Shown piece after piece: positions 17,582-25,928 of a stretch of 64,000 bases of DNA. Numbering within the stretch: the stretch's first letter is position 1; each line of letters opens with the position of its first letter. A model generated the notes under the pieces. It worked only from the letters and a program-made list of their open reading frames with translations. It was not told where the DNA came from and did no database searches. Source of the stretch: CAZBSE01 sp964610385 (GTDB lineage: Bacteria > Actinomycetota > Humimicrobiia > Humimicrobiales > Humimicrobiaceae). The stretch covers positions 62,001 through 126,000 of the forward strand of contig CAZSXW010000001.1 in NCBI GenBank assembly GCA_964610385.1. The letters are read 5' to 3'. The translations under genes were made by a program, and so were the position numbers.

Positions 17582-18034
17582 TTAAAATGGTATATCTTCA
17601 TCACTGAAATCAGCCTCTTCTATATTAGTTTCCTTGCTGCCGCTTATTCCGGACACCCCTCCTTCTGCTTTGGGATTTTTCTCTATCTTACAAGAAGCAA
17701 ACTCCAGGCTTGGTGCTATGACATTAGCAATAATCCGTACTACCGATCTTTTCTGGCCATCCTTATCTTCCCAGCTGTCCTGTGAAAGCCTTCCGGAAAC
17801 CAGGACTCTGTCCCCCTTGTTCAGACTTTCCGCACAATTCTCCGCCAGTTTATACCAGGCAGTTACATTAAAAAAACTTACCTGAGTTTCCCATTCGCCG
17901 GAATCTTTATTTTTTATATTCCTGTTGACCGCAATCCCAAAACTTGCCACCGGAGTACCATTCGGAGTAAACCTCAGTTCCGGGTCCCTGGTCAGATTTC
18001 CTAAAATAGTGGTATTATTAACACCAAATGCCAT
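17582..18034 (-). CDS. ssb: single-stranded DNA-binding protein
   Basis: 150 residues. An OB-fold (1-105, beginning NTTILGNLTRDPELRFTPNG) is followed by a Gly/Ser linker and the acidic tip DEDIPF that recruits partner proteins. It coats single-stranded DNA at forks. Its place between rpsF and rpsR is the conserved order in Bacillota and relatives. Confidence 0.96.
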   Translation of the reverse strand: MAFGVNNTTILGNLTRDPELRFTPNGTPVASFGIAVNRNIKNKDSGEWETQVSFFNVTAWYKLAENCAESLNKGDRVLVSGRLSQDSWEDKDGQKRSVVRIIANVIAPSLEFASCKIEKNPKAEGGVSGISGSKETNIEEADFSDEDIPF

Positions 18035-18068
18035 GACACTTCACCTTCTTATTATTGATTTATATCAC

Positions 18069-18359
18069 TTAAGATTCTTCACTTCTTACAATAAGATGAC
18101 GCAGTACTTTATCATTTATTTTGTTTATCCTATCCAGCTCCTCAATGATATTACTGTCACCATTAAAATACACTATTACGTAGTAACCGTTCTCCTGTTT
18201 TTTAATAGGATAAGCCAATCTTCTGCTTCCCCACTTGTCAATATTTGCAACTTTACATTTTTCTTTTTCCAGCAGTGAAGTAATTTTAGACAATTGCTTT
18301 TCAATATCTTCTTCTTTAAGGGATGGGTCAAAAATAATAACAAGCTCATATTTCTTCAA
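18069..18359 (-). CDS. rpsF: 30S ribosomal protein S6
   Basis: 96 residues, with the ferredoxin-like fold of S6 (KYELVIIFDPSLKEE, WGSRRLAYPIKKQENGYYVIVYF). The start is TTG, preceded by AGGAGG nine bases away. It is the first gene of a ten-gene operon that ends with pstB, and S6 binds S18 (rpsR, two genes on) in the small subunit. The leader has two perfect hairpins next to the Shine-Dalgarno, a possible place for S6:S18 feedback. Confidence 0.95.
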   Translation of the reverse strand: MKKYELVIIFDPSLKEEDIEKQLSKITSLLEKEKCKVANIDKWGSRRLAYPIKKQENGYYVIVYFNGDSNIIEELDRINKINDKVLRHLIVRSEES

Positions 18360-18379
18360 TCTTTAGATCCTCCTATGGA

Positions 18380-18415
18380 CTAATTTTAAAATTAGGTTCT
18401 GCCTTGAGGCAGAAC
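18380..18415 (-). promoter_or_regulatory. two adjacent hairpins in the rpsF leader
   Basis: Hairpin 1 has arms GTTCTGCC and GGCAGAAC closing a four-base loop (18396-18415). Hairpin 2 is the perfect palindrome CTAATTTTAAAATTAG (18380-18395), directly abutting it. Eight bases separate the pair from AGGAGG of rpsF. An extended -10 lies upstream, so both would be in the rpsF transcript. Many rpsF leaders carry an S6:S18 binding site; the typical CCG-bulge motif is not evident here, so a role is inferred only from position. Confidence 0.5.
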
Positions 18416-18476
18416 AGAAAGATAATAAGATAAAAAAGGTTAAATCTGATTTTTCACCATTATTACCATTAGGGAT

Positions 18477-18485
18477 ATTATAACA
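18477..18485 (-). promoter_or_regulatory. extended -10 promoter for the rpsF operon
   Basis: Minus strand reads TGT then TATAAT (18482-18477), an extended -10. A weak TTGATT-like -35 lies 15 bases upstream. The leader would be about 110 nt and includes both hairpins. Confidence 0.5.
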
Positions 18486-18546
18486 TTTGAATCTAATAAT
18501 CAATAACTAATTAAAATGAAATTTCTTATAATTTATAACAGCTGTT

Positions 18547-19422
18547 CTATTCTTTATCCCTCATATATACATTGGTAGAGGGGTATGGGATCTCTATGCC
18601 TTCCCTGTCAAATCTTTCTTTTATCCTTTTTCTTAACTGCCTGGCAATAGTCCACTGCTGACCGGGCTTTACCTTACAGATGATAGTAAATACTACAGCC
18701 GAATCGCCAAGCTCACTTACGCCGCCCTCGCCTAATATTTCGGGCTTTTCCAAAATGAACTTTTTATATTTCTTATCGGATATCAATTCATCAAAGACTT
18801 CTTCCAGAACCCTCACTACTTTATCTATATTTTCTTTGTAATGGACTCCGATCTCTATCAGAGCTCTTGACCAGGTATGGGTTCTGTTGCTCAACTTGTT
18901 TATCTCACCATTAGGTACAAAGTGAAGAGTACCTTCAAGGTCTCTTATTACCGTGGTTCTCAGATTAAATCTTTCAACTGTTCCTGTTGTATCTCCTATA
19001 GTTATAATATCATTCACCTGATACCATTGTTCAAGCAGTATAAAAATCCCGTTTATAAGATCTTTAATAAGGCTCTGAGCACCAAAACCGATAACTATGC
19101 CTGCCACTCCTGCACCGGCAAGAAGTGGAGTCACACTTATTCCCACCTGATCGGCTATTATCAATAGAGCAGCTATAACAGAAATTATAATTATCAGATT
19201 AGAGACCACACTGGTAAAGGTGAAAGTCCTTTTTTTAATAATCTGTTTATCGTCGCTTATCTTCCTCTCCACCAGACGCCTGATCCTTCTGGCCACGATT
19301 ATTACCACTATGATCACCACTAAAAGTACGGCTGCCACAATTACTATATTAAGCCAGTTATTCAGAAAGTTTTGGAATAGATTATCTCCAGCAATGTTCG
19401 AAATATCATTGTTATTCTCCAT
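18547..19422 (-). CDS. small-conductance mechanosensitive channel, MscS family
   Basis: 291 residues. Three N-terminal membrane segments (about 20-45, 65-90, 95-125) lead into the glycine/alanine-rich pore helix (GAGVAGIVIGFGAQSLIKDLINGIFIL), then the beta domain (GDTTGTVERFNLRTT) and C-terminal alpha/beta domain. MscS proteins release solutes on osmotic downshock. The length is close to E. coli MscS (286). It ends about 190 bp before rpsF and follows the phosphatase gene by 26 bp, so it may be co-transcribed with that gene. Confidence 0.92.
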   Translation of the reverse strand: MENNNDISNIAGDNLFQNFLNNWLNIVIVAAVLLVVIIVVIIVARRIRRLVERKISDDKQIIKKRTFTFTSVVSNLIIIISVIAALLIIADQVGISVTPLLAGAGVAGIVIGFGAQSLIKDLINGIFILLEQWYQVNDIITIGDTTGTVERFNLRTTVIRDLEGTLHFVPNGEINKLSNRTHTWSRALIEIGVHYKENIDKVVRVLEEVFDELISDKKYKKFILEKPEILGEGGVSELGDSAVVFTIICKVKPGQQWTIARQLRKRIKERFDREGIEIPYPSTNVYMRDKE

Positions 19423-19448
19423 CTTTAACGCCCTCCCTAAATTTATCC

Positions 19449-20138
19449 TTATTTAGTATTATCACTTCTGAACCTGCTGTAAGTCTCGATAATCTTGTCT
19501 CCACTGTCATCATATACAGGGTTTAAATGACCTGTGAAATTGATAGTTGAAATATAAGGGAAACCCCTGTCAACTACAGCAATATTTATCGCTCCCTGGT
19601 GCAGGACGATAGACCTCCACCTGGGCAGGGGGATCTGGAGCCAGTATACCAGTATGGAAAGTATAACCCCTCCGTGAGTCACCACGGCAACATTGCTGCC
19701 CTTTTCATTTTCCTTTACTATATTATTAATTTCCATTATCGACCTTTCCTTTACCTGCTTGAAACTCTCTCCCCCCGTTGGGCAGTAATTATAAGGGTCA
19801 CTTAACCATTGCTTGAATTCTTTACGGTAAATCTTTCCCAACTGCTCGAATTTCATTCCTTCCCATTTACCGAAATGCATTTCCTTTAGATTATCTCTGA
19901 TTATTATCTTTAAATTCTTTCCCTTGTTCGTTTCATTTATGATATTTGCCGTATCCACAGCCCGTTTTAAAGGACTGCTGTAAATACTTGAAAAGTCTAC
20001 ATTAGAAAGATACTCAGCAGTAAGCCTGGCCTGCCTGATGCCTTCTTCAGTCAGTTCTATATCCTCATCACCCTGATATCTTCCTTCCCGGTTCCACAGT
20101 GTCTGACCATGTCTTATTAAAAATAGTTTTACCGCCAT
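19449..20138 (-). CDS. histidine phosphatase family protein (phosphoglycerate mutase/CobC-like)
   Basis: 229 residues. The RHG box is at 9-11 (IRHGQTLWNREGRYQG), the acidic EMHFGKWEG and second catalytic histidine in VTHGG are present. The E-x-x-x-G-x-W-E-G pattern is that of alpha-ribazole phosphatase (CobC) and broad-specificity phosphatases rather than of glycolytic dPGM. The substrate cannot be told from sequence and no cobalamin gene is adjacent. It lies 31 bp after the NAPRT gene. Confidence 0.85.
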   Translation of the reverse strand: MAVKLFLIRHGQTLWNREGRYQGDEDIELTEEGIRQARLTAEYLSNVDFSSIYSSPLKRAVDTANIINETNKGKNLKIIIRDNLKEMHFGKWEGMKFEQLGKIYRKEFKQWLSDPYNYCPTGGESFKQVKERSIMEINNIVKENEKGSNVAVVTHGGVILSILVYWLQIPLPRWRSIVLHQGAINIAVVDRGFPYISTINFTGHLNPVYDDSGDKIIETYSRFRSDNTK

Positions 20139-20169
20139 ATAAAATTTCCTCTCTACTCACCAATTTCTA

Positions 20170-21339
20170 TTAAAGTTCCAGAAAATTAAACTGACTGACT
20201 GTAGTCTTTCTTATATCTTCTGCAGGCGGAAAGCTGTACAGCAGTTTCCCTTTGTCTAATGCACTTATAAAAACATCACTATAAGAGCCGCCGCATTTAG
20301 TACAACTGTATTCAGATGCCTTCCTGTCTTCCAGGACTATCAGATCATTAAAACAATTTTTGCATCTTAATACTTTTTTGGCACCCGACTTTTTACCTCT
20401 TTTGGCTATCTTTTTCCCTTCAATCTCTACTATGTCAAGAGAAAAATCCATGACTCTGGCCGAACTTATAGCCGTACCTATTCCAAATGCATCTACTATA
20501 TCCTTTAAATCCAGTATATCAGCCTCATCCAGGCCGCCGCTGGCAAATAACTTGATATTCTCAAATCCTCTTATATCCAGTTCCCACCTCACCTCTTCTA
20601 AAATCTTTTTAAAATTACCCCTTCTGGAGGCAGGGGTATCCAGCCTTAAACCGAATAAATTCTTGCCGAGTCCTTCAGCTACTTTCACTGCTTCAAACTT
20701 TTCATCATTAAAAGTATCTATAAGAGAGATCCTTCTGATTTTGGGATTTATAATCCTGTCAAAAGCTTTTGTTGCTTCTCTGGTATCACCCATGATCAGA
20801 ATCAAAGCATGGGGGATAGTCCCTACCGGTTCCTTGCCTATCAGCTCAGCACCAAGTGTGGTAGAAACGCCGTCTGCTCCGCCTAAAAATGCACTCCTTT
20901 CTACCATAGGAGCGATTGCCGGGTGCATCCTTCTGGCTCCAAAACTGTAAATCAATTTATCCCCGGCGGCCAGCTTGCATCTCGCTGCCTTTGTAGCTAT
21001 ACCACTTGCCTGACATAATAAACCAAGCACAGCTGTCTCATATACACCAAAGTCAAGATACCTACCTTCCATAACCATTACCGGCTGAAAATTCCTGAAC
21101 ACTGTTCCCTCAGGCATACATCTTACCGATACACTATCCGTACCTGAAAGCAGTCTTATTGTCTCTTCTATTCCCGCTAAAATACCCCAATTGTATCCGC
21201 AGGGAAAACCTTTTAAAAATATCTCAGCTTTGACTACCGGATTTTTTTTGGTACTTTTTAATATCTCTTCCGTTCTTTTAAAATATATATCAGTCAGTCT
21301 GCCCTTTTTTATATCATCGGAGTCCGCGGTATGAAACAT
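20170..21339 (-). CDS. pncB: nicotinate phosphoribosyltransferase with C-terminal zinc-ribbon
   Basis: 389 residues. It makes nicotinate mononucleotide from nicotinate and PRPP. Family blocks visible are the N-terminal EIFLKGFPCGYNWGILAG part, ARRMHPAIAPM and FASGGLDEADI. Residues about 330-360 add a CxxC-x(n)-CxxC zinc ribbon (RCKNCFN, SCTKCGG), as in the short archaeal/thermophile type of the enzyme. It starts 10 bp after the nicotinamidase gene, so the two give a two-step nicotinamide salvage route. Confidence 0.9.
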   Translation of the reverse strand: MFHTADSDDIKKGRLTDIYFKRTEEILKSTKKNPVVKAEIFLKGFPCGYNWGILAGIEETIRLLSGTDSVSVRCMPEGTVFRNFQPVMVMEGRYLDFGVYETAVLGLLCQASGIATKAARCKLAAGDKLIYSFGARRMHPAIAPMVERSAFLGGADGVSTTLGAELIGKEPVGTIPHALILIMGDTREATKAFDRIINPKIRRISLIDTFNDEKFEAVKVAEGLGKNLFGLRLDTPASRRGNFKKILEEVRWELDIRGFENIKLFASGGLDEADILDLKDIVDAFGIGTAISSARVMDFSLDIVEIEGKKIAKRGKKSGAKKVLRCKNCFNDLIVLEDRKASEYSCTKCGGSYSDVFISALDKGKLLYSFPPAEDIRKTTVSQFNFLEL

Positions 21340-21349
21340 CTCCCTCTCC

Positions 21350-21871
21350 TTATATTATATTTACCTTAAGTACATTCTTCATCTGCTTCAGCGCAAATCT
21401 ATGATCCTCGGGATTTAAACCAATCACTGCATCTTTTACTACATATACTTCATAATCCCTCATTACAGCATCCGCCACAGTATAAAGAACACATATACTG
21501 GTAGCAACTCCTGTGAATACCAATTTCTTGATATCCAATCTCTTCAATACATTATCTAAATCAGTTCTAAAAAAAGCAGAGAAGGTGCTCTTTCTTACAA
21601 TGATGTCGGTACCCTGCGGCTTGAGTTCCTTAATGATTCTTGACCCTTCCGTGTTTTTAACTGCATGGGGCGGGAATATTTTAAATTCCCTGTCATTTTT
21701 ATCATGACTGTCACACAGATAAATCACAGGGTAACCCTCGTTTCTGGCCTTTTCTGTTTCTCTCTTTACAGGCTCTATTATCCTTTCTACATGGGGGATT
21801 TTCAGCGGTGCCCCGTCTATTACAAAATCATTCAGCATATCTATTACTAAAAGAGCCTTTTTGACTTCCAT
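21350..21871 (-). CDS. nicotinamidase / isochorismatase-family hydrolase
   Basis: 173 residues. The catalytic triad is D11 (VIDMLNDF), K94 (RKSTFSAF) and C127 (GVATSICV). A metal site as in nicotinamidases is offered by D54, H56 (CDSHD) and H69 (PPHA). Given the adjacent pncB, deamidation of nicotinamide to nicotinate is the likely reaction; other isochorismatase-like hydrolases are possible from the fold alone. It is the first gene of a leftward unit with pncB. Confidence 0.88.
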   Translation of the reverse strand: MEVKKALLVIDMLNDFVIDGAPLKIPHVERIIEPVKRETEKARNEGYPVIYLCDSHDKNDREFKIFPPHAVKNTEGSRIIKELKPQGTDIIVRKSTFSAFFRTDLDNVLKRLDIKKLVFTGVATSICVLYTVADAVMRDYEVYVVKDAVIGLNPEDHRFALKQMKNVLKVNII

Positions 21872-22014
21872 ATTACCACTCCATTGACCTATATTATTGA
21901 CCAGCCGGATTTTAATATAATACCGGATTTATACACTTTCAGTAGTATAACTAGGATTATAATACCACCTGTGAGCTAAATTTTGTAATGATTTATGCCC
22001 GGGAAATTTGTATA

Positions 22015-22043
22015 TTGTCTTTTTATCTTCATCTCTATAGAAT
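22015..22043 (+). promoter_or_regulatory. sigma-70 promoter upstream of the GerMN lipoprotein operon
   Basis: TTGTCT (22015-22020), 17 bases, TAGAAT (22038-22043), about 35 bp before the first start codon. It is oriented rightward in the 206-bp divergent gap with the nicotinamidase gene. Confidence 0.5.
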
Positions 22044-22077
22044 TATACGGTAAATAATTTATCAAAAACTAAGACCC

Positions 22078-22635
22078 TTGAAGATAAAAATGAAAAAAAA
22101 TAAAAACAGCCTGCAAAGTCTCTCTAGCCTAAGCATCTTTCTTGTCTTTGTCATATCTTTTCTGTTACTGCTTTCTTCATGTACACAGAGTATTTCTCTA
22201 TATTTCGCCGATTATGAGGAAAACGAGTCTTATCTTGTAAAAGAGGTAAGGCAAATCGAGCCAGATAACTCACTCTATAAAAAAGCAGTAGAGGAACTCA
22301 TAAAAGGCCCGGAGAACAGCGATCTTTACCCCACCATACCTTCTGATGTAAAAGTCAATTCAGTAGAGATATCGGGCGACACCGCTATAGTAGACTTCAG
22401 CAAAGAGATCATAACCAGTATTGATGAAATACCTCACAGCTCTACTACAGAAATCCTGGCCATCTACTCAATCGTAAACACGCTTACCGAATTTGAAGAA
22501 ATAGATAAAGTAAAAATAACCGTAGAAGGCAGAGACAGCGGCCAGATAGACGGATTCTATATTGAAGATTTCTGGGGACATCTGGGCATCTATGAAGAAT
22601 TCACGAGAAACGAAGATATAATAAAAAACCGTTAA
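22078..22635 (+). CDS. GerMN-domain lipoprotein
   Basis: 185 residues. A signal peptide ends in a lipobox LLSSC (C35), so the protein is probably lipid-anchored outside the cytoplasmic membrane. Residues about 45-150 match the GerMN (sporulation/germination) domain: YLVKEVRQI, ELIKGP, the TIPSDVKVNSVEI strand and IVDFSKE. GerMN proteins occur in spore formers and non-spore formers (GerM, LpqB). The TTG start at 22078 has no clear Shine-Dalgarno; the ATG at 22090 is as likely. It precedes the dehydratase-like genes by 24 bp, but any link is unknown. Confidence 0.82.
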   Translation: MKIKMKKNKNSLQSLSSLSIFLVFVISFLLLLSSCTQSISLYFADYEENESYLVKEVRQIEPDNSLYKKAVEELIKGPENSDLYPTIPSDVKVNSVEISGDTAIVDFSKEIITSIDEIPHSSTTEILAIYSIVNTLTEFEEIDKVKITVEGRDSGQIDGFYIEDFWGHLGIYEEFTRNEDIIKNR

Positions 22636-22659
22636 TGATAATCCCAAATATAAAATAAT

Positions 22660-23817
22660 ATGGCACAGGTCTATAAAAGTTCAGAAAGCTCCGACTTGTT
22701 AAAAGGTAAAATAAACGATATCCAGAACTTTTTTAAAAATACTTCATCATCTCTGGATAACAGGCCCCTGATCGGTTGGTTCTGCACTTATACTCCAGAA
22801 GAACTTATAATCGCCGGAGGATTCACCCCTTTAAGAATCATGGGGAGCAAAAAGATAACCAAATCTGAAAGCTACTTCCCTATAAATTTCTGCCCCTATA
22901 TAAAATCAAGCTGGGACAGTCTGCTGTCAAGAATAAATAATCTTAAAGGGCTGGTATTTACCAACTCCTGTGATGGGATGAGAAGATTGTATGACACTGC
23001 AAATACCTACCTGAAAGACATACCCCTGTACCTACTGGATGTCCCCCGGCTCCGAGGAGAAGATTCTACAGTTTTTTTTCAATATAATCTTGCCGGTATG
23101 AAAAGATTTATCGAAAACACAGCCGGGGTAAAAATAAGCGATAAAGAAATAAGAAAAGCTGCGGCTCTCGTAAATAAAAAAAGAGAGCTCCTGGAAAAAT
23201 TCAGCCTTCTCTTCAGAAAATTTCCCCGCTATATCCGTATTTCTACCTATTACAGGATCATGGAACTGTCTATGACATCCGAAACCAAAATCTTTGTAGA
23301 CGAGCTTGATAAATATTTAAAACTAATAAAAGAATCAACAGCCAAAAATGCAACTGTCCCGGGGTCAGATGCGGAAAACATCCCTGGAATAATGATAATC
23401 GGTAATTTTATTACTGAAGATAAATTATGGGATATGCTGTCATCAATGAAACTGAGAATATCTTCTGATGACCTTTGCATCTCAAGCAGGTACTTTAAAA
23501 ATCCTGTAGATACAGACGGAAGCCAGGATATGCTTGCCTCCCTGGCCCGGAGATATTTAAGTAAGTCTCCCTGCATGAGAATGGCTGACCTGGGCTTGAA
23601 GCTTAAAGAGATTGAAAATAACATAATAAAAAACAATATAGAAGGTATAATATTTATTAGTCTGAAATTCTGTGATACAGTATTATATTTCTTTCCCCTC
23701 CTGAAAGATAGATTAAACCAAATGGGAATCCCGGTGCTGTATCTGGAAATGGAATATAACAATTTTTCAGAAGGCCAGTTAAAGACAAGAATACAAGCTT
23801 TTTTAGAGATGCTGTAA
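22660..23817 (+). CDS. 2-hydroxyacyl-CoA dehydratase-type subunit (HgdB/BcrB-like), first
   Basis: 385 residues. The N-terminal GWFCTYTPEELIIAGGFTPLRI block is the hallmark of the 2-hydroxyacyl-CoA dehydratase / benzoyl-CoA reductase subunits. Cysteines at 42, 78 (INFCPYI) and 104 (TNSCDGM), and a later one in LKFCDTV, are candidates for binding a [4Fe-4S] cluster. It ends with the GQLKTRIQAFLEML motif. Such enzymes use a ketyl-radical step and need an ATP-driven activator, which is the third gene here. No CoA-transferase or acyl-CoA dehydrogenase gene is adjacent, so the substrate is unknown. Confidence 0.85.
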   Translation: MAQVYKSSESSDLLKGKINDIQNFFKNTSSSLDNRPLIGWFCTYTPEELIIAGGFTPLRIMGSKKITKSESYFPINFCPYIKSSWDSLLSRINNLKGLVFTNSCDGMRRLYDTANTYLKDIPLYLLDVPRLRGEDSTVFFQYNLAGMKRFIENTAGVKISDKEIRKAAALVNKKRELLEKFSLLFRKFPRYIRISTYYRIMELSMTSETKIFVDELDKYLKLIKESTAKNATVPGSDAENIPGIMIIGNFITEDKLWDMLSSMKLRISSDDLCISSRYFKNPVDTDGSQDMLASLARRYLSKSPCMRMADLGLKLKEIENNIIKNNIEGIIFISLKFCDTVLYFFPLLKDRLNQMGIPVLYLEMEYNNFSEGQLKTRIQAFLEML

Positions 23818-23834
23818 AATAGACATAAAAAAAG

Positions 23835-25124
23835 ATGGGATTAAAAGACAGATTAAAAACAGGGATACAGAAGAACTTAAATCAGAAATACATTAAGAGG
23901 CTGTTGAGTATAATCGCTAAAAAACCCATACTTTATACCTATGGAAGCACTTTTTCCTCAGTCTCTGATAAATACCTGAACATTTTTACTATAGAAAGCC
24001 TGAGGGATGCCTATTCAGATAACAGCCATCCGTTAGGATATGGATCACTCTTTATACCATATGAGATGCTGCACGCGCTTGAAGTCACACCCTTTCCCCC
24101 GGAAGTAATGGCAGGCTTTACTGCAGGACTCGGCATAGCACCGCAGACTATCAAACAGTCTGCCTCAAACTGGTATTCACAGGACCTGTGTACTTTCCAC
24201 AGGAGTGCCTCCGGCGCATTAGAGCTTGATGTATTTCCCAAACCTGATTTTATCCTGGTCACCAATCTGGCCTGTGATGCCGCTCAAAAATCTTTTTACA
24301 TATACTCGAAAAAATATGATATTGAAAAAAATTTCTATCTAATCGATGTTCCCTACCACTATTCAAAAGAATCTCTGAAGTATCTTACCGGCCAGCTTAA
24401 AAGAATATATATGGATATAAGTTCAAAAACAGGCAGGAAACCTGACTACTCTAAATTCAGGGAAGTCATAAATCTTTCAAATAAATTCAGAAACTGGGCC
24501 ATCAGGGTAAATAAATTAAGAATGGATCTTACAGAGTATCCCCCTTATTTTAATGCTCTAAATTACATCCTTCCCTTTCATGTACTTTCAGGAACAGAAA
24601 AGGCAGTCACTCTCTATAAGCATATATACAAGGAATTAAAAAGATACCTGGAAATACAGCAGGGGAAAAACGTAAGTAAAAAAAACAGCCCCAAAAGGAT
24701 CCTGTGGCTGCATCTCAAACCATACTATAAAAGCGAGATATTTGATATTCTTAAAAAAGAAAACTGCATAGTATCCTTTGAGGAGATAAATTATGTTTAC
24801 TGGCCCGAGCTTGACCCGCAAAAGCCATTTGAAAGCCTGGCCAAAAAGATGCTTTCCCACTTCCTTGGTGGTAAGATCGACAATCGTATCAGGATGATCC
24901 TTAAACTTGCCAGGGAATATAAAATAGACGGAGCCATACTTTTTTCTCACTGGGGATGCAGACAGAGTAACGGCGGGGCAAGGATAATAAAAGACAATCT
25001 TAAGAAATTGGGTATCCCTACCCTGGCAATAGATGGAGATTGTGTGGACCGCAACAATTCATCTCAAGGACAGATAAAGACCAGGATGCAGGGATTTTTG
25101 GAAATCTTAAACTCTAAAACATAA
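23835..25124 (+). CDS. 2-hydroxyacyl-CoA dehydratase-type subunit, second
   Basis: 429 residues. Related to the previous gene but divergent. C119 (QDLCTFHRS), C147 (NLACDAA), C375 (HWGCRQS) and C403 (DGDCVDR) are the cluster-ligand candidates; the GARIIKD and SQGQIKTRMQGFLEIL blocks near the end are typical of the D/BcrB/HgdA-B family. The two subunits start 17 bp apart and would form a heterodimer. The region VTPFPPEVMAG is present, but the classical dehydratase substrate residues cannot be assigned by eye. Confidence 0.83.
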   Translation: MGLKDRLKTGIQKNLNQKYIKRLLSIIAKKPILYTYGSTFSSVSDKYLNIFTIESLRDAYSDNSHPLGYGSLFIPYEMLHALEVTPFPPEVMAGFTAGLGIAPQTIKQSASNWYSQDLCTFHRSASGALELDVFPKPDFILVTNLACDAAQKSFYIYSKKYDIEKNFYLIDVPYHYSKESLKYLTGQLKRIYMDISSKTGRKPDYSKFREVINLSNKFRNWAIRVNKLRMDLTEYPPYFNALNYILPFHVLSGTEKAVTLYKHIYKELKRYLEIQQGKNVSKKNSPKRILWLHLKPYYKSEIFDILKKENCIVSFEEINYVYWPELDPQKPFESLAKKMLSHFLGGKIDNRIRMILKLAREYKIDGAILFSHWGCRQSNGGARIIKDNLKKLGIPTLAIDGDCVDRNNSSQGQIKTRMQGFLEILNSKT

Positions 25125-25142
25125 TCGAGAGAAAGGAAACAG

Positions 25143-25916
25143 ATGTATACCTGCGGAATCGATGTTGGCTCGGTATCAACTGAAGCAGTGATACTTGATG
25201 GAAAAGATGATAAGATTTTATCTTACGCCATTGCCCCTACCGGCTCCAGCAGTAAAACTGCTGCAGAAAACGCCTTTAAAGATACTTTGAATAAAGCAAA
25301 TCTTAAAAGCAAGGACATCAAAGCAATTATCGCCACAGGCTATGGTAGGATAAATATTCCCTTTGCAGATAAAAATATAACCGAGATTAGCTGCCACGCC
25401 CGGGGAGCAATATCTATATTTCCTGACCTTAAAACAGTAATCGATATCGGCGGACAGGACAGCAAAGTCATCAAACTTGAAAACGGAAGTCCTATTGACT
25501 TTTTAATGAACGACAAATGTGCAGCCGGAACGGGGAGATTCCTGGAAGTCATGGCCAAGGCCATGGAAATAGACCTTGAGCATTTCGCTCCCATTTTCAT
25601 CAAAACGGACGGAAAGGTGGATATAACATCGACCTGTACCGTATTTGCCGAATCCGAAATAGTCTCACTTATCGGACGGGGAATAGATAAAAATAAGATT
25701 ATAAAAGGACTCATTTATTCCATAGCAAACAGGATAACTTCAATGGTTGAAAGAATTGGGCTTGAAGAACCGGTTTGTATGACCGGAGGAGTGGCTAAAA
25801 ATCTGGGAGTGGTAAAAGCACTAGAAGAAAAACTGGGAGTTAAAATAAATATTCCGGACGAGCCGCAGATAACCGGTGCACTTGGTGCAGCCTATCTGGC
25901 ACAGAACCTGCATTAA
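25143..25916 (+). CDS. ATP-dependent activator of 2-hydroxyacyl-CoA dehydratase (BadF/BcrA/HgdC family)
   Basis: 257 residues, the length of A. fermentans HgdC. An ASKHA ATPase fold: CGIDVGSVSTEAV at the start, then DIGGQDSKV. C126 (NDKCAAGTGRF) and C165 (STCTVFAESE) are the two cysteines that in the homodimer hold one bridging [4Fe-4S] cluster. It transfers one electron to the dehydratase with ATP hydrolysis. AAAGGA sits five bases before the ATG. It is the last of three co-directional genes and makes a complete two-component system. Confidence 0.93.
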   Translation: MYTCGIDVGSVSTEAVILDGKDDKILSYAIAPTGSSSKTAAENAFKDTLNKANLKSKDIKAIIATGYGRINIPFADKNITEISCHARGAISIFPDLKTVIDIGGQDSKVIKLENGSPIDFLMNDKCAAGTGRFLEVMAKAMEIDLEHFAPIFIKTDGKVDITSTCTVFAESEIVSLIGRGIDKNKIIKGLIYSIANRITSMVERIGLEEPVCMTGGVAKNLGVVKALEEKLGVKINIPDEPQITGALGAAYLAQNLH

Positions 25917-25928
25917 ATAGCAGAACAA

